A stretch of DNA of 64,000 nt from Branchinecta lynchi (Eukaryota; Arthropoda; Branchiopoda; Anostraca; Branchinectidae), in assembly GCA_023053575.1 (NCBI GenBank), contig JAKZAP010000015.1, forward strand, positions 12,582,142-12,646,141, written 5' to 3'. A program made the translations under genes and the position numbers. Below the pieces are notes generated by a model. That model made no database searches. It had not been told where the DNA came from and saw nothing but the letters and a program-made list of their open reading frames with translations. Position 1 is the first letter of the stretch. Every line of letters begins with the position of its first letter. Of this stretch, positions 53,601 to 62,600 are shown one piece after another.

Positions 53601-56600
53601 GCTTTATCATCCTAGAACATCTGGAAGTACCTTAACTCACGATCACGGGAATTCCAACCCCCCCCCCCTACAGCGACCCCCCTCGGTACCCGAATTTGGT
53701 CCAATTCTGTCACTGATGTACCTAGGACTTGTGCCTGTCCGTCGCACCAAGTTTCATCCTTATCGCTCCACTCTATGCATGTCACAAGATTTCCGGTCGT
53801 CCCCTCCGCCCCCCCCTTTAAACGAGACAGCTGAGACATGAGGTCTATCAAGATATCAAGTTTCATTAAAATCCGATAACCTGTTCGAAAGTTATGCATG
53901 CCACTAATTTCCGGATTCCGCCGTCTCCCCCTCCTCCACGATGGTCGGATCGGGAGTGTGATTGTTTCCAAGTTAACCCGGTCGAGTCCGTGATAGGCCT
54001 GCCAAGTTTTAACGTCCTAGCCCACCTGGAAGTACGTTAAGTACGGATCGCCTTAACTCCGAAACCCCCCTCCAACTCCCTCCCCCACAGTGTCCGAATC
54101 CGGTCCAGTTCTGTCAGTTATTTATTTAGAGCTTGTGCTTGTTCTTTCCACCAAGTTTCATCCCGATCGCTCCACTCTGAGAGTTTCACACGATTTCCGC
54201 CCCCCCCCCCCCATCCGACTCCCCCAGATTCATTGGATCCCGTCCGGACTTGAAACGAGGCATCTGAGAAAGGAGGTCTTTCCAGATATCAATCTTTATT
54301 AAGATCCAATCGCCCGTTCGAAAGTTATGCATGCCACTATTTTCCGGATTCCGCCCCCTCCCCCCCCCCCCCCACGAGTATCGGATCGGGCAAGTGACTA
54401 TTTCCAAGCTAATTTGGTCGGGTCACTAATAAGCCTGTCAAGTTTCATCGTCCTAGCACATCTGGAAAAACCTAACTCGCAAACACCGGACTGACCGAAA
54501 GACCGACTGACCGACCGACCGACGGAAAAGTGATCGATATATGGCACTTGGTCGGAAGGCAAGTGCCATAAGAAACGCAGAGACATAGACAAAGACGCAG
54601 GCCAATATTCACTGCCGGAAACATGGAATAGTATTCAGTGAATTGAAATTCAAACCCCAAGCGCTTCTCTAGAGCGAAATCAACGTTAATAAGAACGAGG
54701 AATAATTTCAATCACGTCTACGACCGAGTCGAGCAACATCAACCATGTCAAAACTAATAGATAACTAAACTAAACTAAATCAAAACTAAATCCATATCTA
54801 TATAAGCCATATCTATTCTGACGATACTGACCGAATCTTTCTGCTTTACTTCTGCCAAATTTGCGGTTTCGCCGGAATTCGAGCGAACTACTAGTCCAGC
54901 AAAAAAAGAAAATTCAGAAACGAATCAGCGTATCTCCTTATCCCTATAAAGAACATCTAATCAACTTTAAATAAAACTTTGACTTAAAAAAAATGCGGGT
55001 ACAACCGGATTCAGGACTAATTATTTGTCCGGGGAAAAAATGATTGTCATATACGGACACAGCGTCTCTTCTTACCCCTGAGTCTATCATCTAATCAACT
55101 TCAGATAAAAATTTTGCTTTTAACATGTTTCCCGGCCGGATTCCGGGCGAACTAGTTACAAAATGGTTTTCACCGTCGTGTTCAAAATGTCTTTTTACCC
55201 GTAAACCAGACCTTTAATCAACTTCAAATAAAACTTTTAGTTTTTACAAACTTTCTGGTTTTTGCCGGATTCCGGACGAACTACTTGTCCGGAGAGAAAA
55301 TGATTTCACCATCGCGCTCAGCATGTCTTCTGACTCCATAATCGACTATCACATTATCTGTTTAAAAATATTATGTTTGTCCCTTAATCTGAACCCCCTT
55401 CCCCACCCCAAATATTGGGCTACAGGGCCCATCTACGAACTCGACCTTACTCTTGACTCAAAGAATCGTCACACCAAGTTTCATTAAAATATCTCATTCC
55501 CTTCGGGAGTTATCGTGCTCACAGACGGACGGACAGACGGACAACTTTTGCGATGTCATAGGTATCCCTCCGCTTACGTTTTGGATCCCAAAAACTGTAG
55601 CAAGCAGTCTGACCCACTGAATAAGTTATGAGAGGTTTGACTGACTCGTTCTCATGGACTGTCGATTCAGTTTCTCTTAGCCGTGAATAACATAGGCTGG
55701 GGCTAAAGTTTTACAGAAGGAACCGGTGCAGTGATATTCAAAATAGTAATACCTTGTCCACACGGGACCGAAATACGCGCGTAAACAGTGGCTGATCTGT
55801 TCAGATGACGGATCAACCGTTTGAGGTTGACGGGATGATTAAACAAAACTAATTCCGGATACTTTTCGTTTGTATCAAAGTACATAAAATTAAAACGAAA
55901 CATCATGTGATTGTGGCAAAGCCAAATGGAGTTGTCTTGTAGTCTTTAGACTAGAAAAATGGCACAAATTGAACAGTTACAGGTTTCAGGCAACTCGGCA
56001 ATTTTAAGTACAAATTCAAATAAAATTCCGTTCAAATATTTTCGTAAAGATACAAAATAATAATGATAAATAATACGAGAAAAGAACGCAATCAATTAGT
56101 GTAGTTCAGGCACTTTTCAGTGGACAAAATTATTTAAAGTATTACTTTTTTCCAAGAAAAAATAACATAACAAACAAAGACTGACTGAGCTTCATACGCT
56201 GTTGAAATTAGAAAATTATCTACCTCTTTCCGAAACCCTTTAGTAATCCTGTGATGCTTAATGTAAAAATCATGCTTTATTCACATTGGTCTGACAGACT
56301 TTGAACTGCATTGACCTAAAAATCGTCAAGTCTGACCTAATTCCCCAGATTACAGTCTGTTAACAGTCCACAGATCGATGATCGTGAAAATACACAACAG
56401 TCAAATCTGATAATATTTGTTATTTGCTTAATGTCTACCAAACTGATACATTTTTGTTATGCCACTTGTCCATTTGCGTTAATGTTCTTCCTTGTTTTCT
56501 TTATTTTGACTTAATTGTTAAATTGCTCCACCTTAATTAATTAATTTATTTTTAACCCCGCCGTTTTGAAAAAGCGGAGTAAATGAAAGAAAAGAAATAA

Positions 56601-59600
56601 AACACATAAAGACACAGAAAAGTATAGTGTTTTGTGTAGAGTTGTGCGTTATGACAGGAAATACATCAATACTAATAAATTTCAATTACCCAGATTCGCA
56701 TGATTAACTTTAGAAGACTAATTTTCTGCGAATGCCAAGTAGTTGGTAGTTCGCGATCGATCTTCTTGACTGACATGGTTCTGTCAACGAAGACCGATCT
56801 GCGGTATAATCAAAAGCCAGGTTGCCCCAGAACTTCCGCAGCTGTCCACTGAGGTGGCGTGAATGGAATTCTGAATATCTCGCCAACGAAAGCTCGCAAT
56901 CCTGAGGGATCTTTTCGCGTGGATGGCTGATTAGCTCTTCGGATTTTGTTTCCAAAAAGACCGTGGGGCCATGGCAGGAAAACAAAATAAACACGAAATA
57001 ACACTAAAAAAACACAATATTTACACCAAAAGGAGGGAACCCTTTCTCCAAAAACACTCTCGATGTTCCAGAGCCTGCGTGAGGAACCTACCAAGCCGAC
57101 GAAGGTCCCCCGAAAATTTCTTTCCCATAACCTAAACCAAATCCTCTTCCTCCATTCTATCATGCCCAAAATCTCTTTACGCAAATCATTTAACTGAAAA
57201 TACCTACCCACCAGATGCAATATATCCTACCCTAGTGAACCACACATAGGAATCCACACGGATTCAATTCAATTCAAATAATTTATTTCCTCCAGAAATC
57301 GGAGAGTAAAAAACAGAGTAAACACACACATAACTGGCCAAAAATATAAAACGACAACTATGAAATTTCTTCCCCATAACCTTAACCAAATCCTCTTCCT
57401 ACATCCTATCATGCCCAAAATCTCTTTACGCAAATCATTTAGCTCAAAATACCCCAACCGGGATGTCAGTAGTTGCGTTTCTTCTCTCTATTCTTCTCTC
57501 AATTCTTCTATTTCGCATTTGTTTTACAATTGAGATGAAGTCAATTCTCCTTTTCGTGCATTTTAGTCAGAATCGAGAACGGGGAAAGCTTCGCGATTCT
57601 GCACGATTGACAAATACTGTTGCTCTCCTTGCCGATGCAAAACCTCCGGCCTCTCCGGGTACCTAGCGGAAGAAAGACAGAAGCTGCTCTCTAAGATCGC
57701 GGTGATTGATTGGCACATGATTTGAGTCGTTGAGTTTGAGTCGTGCATACACGCTTACCCCTTCTTCCTGAGGATCACTGGCGTATTTTGGACTTCATCA
57801 TATAAAGTATTGTTCGATAGTCACTTCTCGGTTCTAGTTCTCCGTTCACCTTCCTGATTGGTTAACAAAGGGCGGATATCCAATCCTTATAAAATAGGTA
57901 TTAACGGGTTGCTAGATTAGTGTTTTTGTCAATAGCGAGAATGTAGAAGTGAGAAGAACAAAAATGGCAACTTGTACGAGAATCGAGAAGAAGCGAGAAC
58001 TGAGAGCTGAGAATTCAGATGAAAACGCAACTAATGAATGGTGCCATCACTGTTGAGCTCGACAAGAGCTCAATAGAAGGTGCAGTTTTGTTCACACTGG
58101 AGCGTGTCTTTAGGTCAACACTGGCGTTACCTATTAAGGTATTCACATTTTGTAAGCATTTCGCACTGAGCTGCGCAAGTGGCAGCGTTTGCGAAGACAC
58201 CGCAAGCTCTGTGTACGGAAATAGACGCAACACAAGCATAGGATTTTAGTCCACTTGTGCGATTGCGTCAGCTCGACAGAGATTCTGAATCCAAATAAAT
58301 TTTCATTAATAACACATTACTAAAGACACTTCTTTACTTTGACTGCTTAAAGGAACAGAAAACTTGACTCAAACTTGACTCGGGGAGCTAACTGACATCT
58401 CAAGAATGTACCCTGAGTCGATATTGAGAGTAAGAAAAAATCTCGTTACGACCATTGCAGTTTCCGGTCAGTTTCCGAGAGATCGACTTTTGAGTTAGTA
58501 GAAAAAAAAGCAAAAGGTCTGTGTGCCGCGAGTAGGAATCGAACGCACGACCTCTTGACTACTATCCCGATACTATGGCCAAAACACGGCCAAAGGAAAA
58601 CTTTTACAGTGCATAAGTGCATAATTACAGTGCATAAGGGGCAAGGGCCTGCCAGCTAGCTTTGGGAACACTAAGGAGGGGGTTCAAGATAACAAAGAAG
58701 GGGGGTTCTGTCGACAATAAGTCCCTGTATCTTTATCTAAGTCCCCCAGGTCGATTTGATGGCCGAAAGATGCGTAGTCAAGTTTTCTGTGCCTTTAAAG
58801 TAGTGGTTCCCAACCGGTGGTACGCGTAGGCTACCCGAGGGGGTACGCGAGACCTTTGCAAGGGGTACGCGAAGGAACCAAAATTGACTTAGTCTGTACC
58901 TTAAAAGCTCGCCTCACTTAATTTTGACTGCCGAAAGCGTTATATTACCAGCAGAGGCATCACCAGCCAAAATGTGTTTCAAGGGGCAAGGCGTTTTTAC
59001 TGACCGACATTTTATTTTTAAATATCTACTTTTACGAAAAATTGTTTTTCTTTTTACCGTCTGTCCGACCACGAGTCGGCTAGAGAGGGTTGTGACGCCT
59101 CTGATCACAAGCCCTAGTGAAAGTCAATGAAATAATGTTGGTTCCAAAACAGCTAGCCCACTGCCGTAAAATCTGTTCCTGTGTCAAACAATATTGTTTC
59201 AAGAAGAATCGAAGACATTGCAAGGGATATGGTCATTCAGGTTGCAAAAAAAGCTAACGAAAAAGTTTGCGATGCAGCTGGATGAAAGCACGGAGAACCT
59301 CAAAACCAAACACAGAAACAGGCTGACTGTAAAAAATACTGCTGTTAATGACGTCGAGCCGAGATTCGACAAAATTTGTAGCTACAAAGCAGCCTCAAGT
59401 GATTGCAAAATGGGTTTTGTATATATGTCTGCACGTGCACACCTTATCAGTCATGATAACAACTAGCGTCTTTTCCACGTTCTGAAAAAGGGGGTACGTA
59501 ATATTTTCGAACCTTGATTAGGGGTACACGTTAGGGAAAAGGTTGGGAACCGCTGGTTTAAAGGATAGAAAAGATTTTTTTCAAAGTAAAGTTTTTTGTT

Positions 59601-62600
59601 AGTTTAAGTTTGTTAGATAGAATAATTTCTTAATTTATCTTTTGCAGCACCATACTAAGAGGGTGATGCTGGATGAAGAATCTATAAAAAAGAGACTGGA
59701 TGATGTAAAGACGGAGATAAACACAGAGGTGAGTAAAAGCGTTTTTGGTGTCCCGCCATACGAATAAATCAAAGTCACAGTGAAAATGAATCTGATTGCG
59801 TTGAATGAATAGAGGAGACTGGAGGCTGTACATTGAGATTTTAAAATCCAAATTCGAACAAAAAATTCCAGAAAAAAAGATCAGGATTGAGTAGAGCTTT
59901 TAATGCCCAAATGTTTGTCCGTGCTTACGAAATTTTCTTTGAGAAAAAAAAGCAGGGTGTCACATACGTCAGCTGAATTTAACGTAGTCAAATATGATTC
60001 GCAGTCAGATTGCGCTCAAGGAATATTTATCACAGTAGCCTACAAGTGGTTAAAGAGCATTTAAAGTTTTAAAGATGTGTTGAAAATGGTAAATGAGAAA
60101 TGGTGGTTAAAAGAGGAAATAATAAGAATATTAAAAAAATTTAGTGTAAGTAGAGTGTAGGTGACGCTAAATATATAGGTCGGTCTTTGAAAAAATAAAT
60201 AAAAATAAATTAGATGATTGCACCGTTGACGTCACCGAGGGAAAGTGGAACCGTAGTCACTTGGGCAAATCATATTGGACAGGAAGAATGGAAAAGATAC
60301 TACGCGTCCAAAAAAAAAATAATGTATCTCTCCATTCTTCTTATGATCTGCGAATTGTGTGACAATTACCGGTCCGCCGTTCGTATTGATTTGGATTGCA
60401 GATTCGTTTCTTCCAGTCATGTTGTCCCTGCTACTCAACAGGCTGACGAGGACCCTTGCCAAGAAGGTCCGAAATATCACTGCCAAGCATAGTAGCATAG
60501 AATAGTGTTTTTGCTGTTCGATTGAAAAATGCTATATTTCAGCCCTTTTTGGCAAGGGTCCTCTTCCCGCTGAAAGCCGCCCAATTTGGGAAAACAAAAA
60601 ATATAGCTCCAAATATAACTCTAATAAAATTTAGCTGACGTATCCGTTTTGCACTGTCAAATATTTACTGTTCACTCATGAAGCATACGGCAATGATGAG
60701 AAGAAGAATAATACTCTTTTGACAAAATTTTACGGCGACCCTTGAAAGCGGGCAGGTTATTGACCGCCACAGTCTTTTTTATATATACTGTTTTTTATGG
60801 CACTTGCCCTTCGGCCAAGTGCCATATAGCGATCGCAATTTCTGTCCATCCGTCGGTCTGTCGGTCTGTCGGTCTGTCGGTCTGTCGGTCTGTCCAGGTT
60901 TTGCTAGTTCGGGCACTTCTAGATAAGCTAGGACGATAAAACTTGGCAGGCATATCAGGGACCCCAAATGATTAAGTTGGAAATAGTCACTTCCCCGATC
61001 CGAGCACCGTGGGGGGAGTGGAGGGAGGGGGAATCCGGAATCTTGAGGTATTTTTAACTTTTGAACGGGTGATCGGATCTCGATGAAACTTGATATTTGG
61101 AACGACCTCATGCCTCAGACGACCCACTTAAAATCCGGACCGGATCCGGTGACTTTTGGGGGGAGCTGGAGGCGGCAACCGGAAATCTTGGGAAACGCTA
61201 TGAGTGGAGGGATCGAGATGAAACTTGGTGGGAAGACACCTAGCAAACACTAGATACATCATTGACATAACCGAGCCGATTCGGGCACTGTGGGGGGAGT
61301 GGAGGGAGGGGGAATCCGGAATCTTGAGGTATTTATAACTTTTGAACGGGTGATCGGATCTCGATGGAACTTGATATTTGGAAAGACCTCATGCCTCAGA
61401 CGACCTACTTAAAATCCGGACCGGATCCGGTGACTTTTGGGGGGAGCTGGAGGGGGCAACCGGAAATCTTGGGAAACGCTATGAGTGGAGGGATCGAGAT
61501 GAAACTTGGTGGGAAGACACCTAGCAAACACTAGATACATCATTGACATAACCGAGCCGATTCGGGTACTGTGGGGGGAGTAGAGGGAGGGGGAATCCGG
61601 AATCTTGAGGTATTGTTAACTTTTGAACGGGTGATCGGATCTCGATGGAACTTGATACTTGGAAAGACCTCATACCTCAGACGACCACTTAAAATCTGGA
61701 CCGGATCCGGTGACTTTTGGGGGGAGCTGGATGGGGCAACCGGAAATCTTGGGAAACGCTATGAGTGGAGGGATCGAGATGAAACTTGGTGGGAAGACAC
61801 CTAGCAAACACTAGATACATCATTGACATGACCGAGCCGATTCGGGCACTGTCGGGGGAGTGGAGGGAGGGGGAATCCGGAATCTTGAGGTATTTATAAC
61901 TTTTGAACGGGTGACCGGATCTCGATGAAACTTGATATTTGGAACGGCCTCATGCCTCAGACGACCCACTTAAAATACGGGCCGGATCCGGTGACTTTTG
62001 GGGGGAGCTGGAGGGGGCAACCGGAAATCTTGGGAAACGCTATGAGTGGAGGGATCGAGATGAAACTTGGTGTGAAGACACCTAGCAAACACTAGATACA
62101 TCATTGACATAACCGAGCCAATTCGGGCACTGTGGGGGCGAGTGGAGGGAGGGGGAATCCGGAATCTTGAGGTATTTATAACTTTTGAACGGGTGATCGG
62201 ATCTCGATGGAACTTGATATTTGGAAAGGCCTCACACCTCAGACGACCCACTTAAAATCTGGACCGGATCCGGTGACTTTTGGGGGAGCTGGATGGAGCA
62301 ACCGGAAATCTTGGGGAACGCTACGAGTGGAGGGGTCGAGATGAAACTTGGTGGGAAGACACCTAGCAAACACTAGATACATCATTGACGTGACCGAGCC
62401 GATTCGGGCACTGTCGGGGGAGTGAAGGGAGGGGGAATTCGGAATCTTTAGGTATTTATAACTTTTGAACGGGGGACCGGATCTCGATGAAACTTGATAT
62501 TTGGAAAGACCTTATGCCTCAGACGACCCACTTAAAATCCGGACCGGATCCGGTGACTTTTGGGGGGAGCTGGAGGGGAGAACCGGAAATATTGGAAAAC

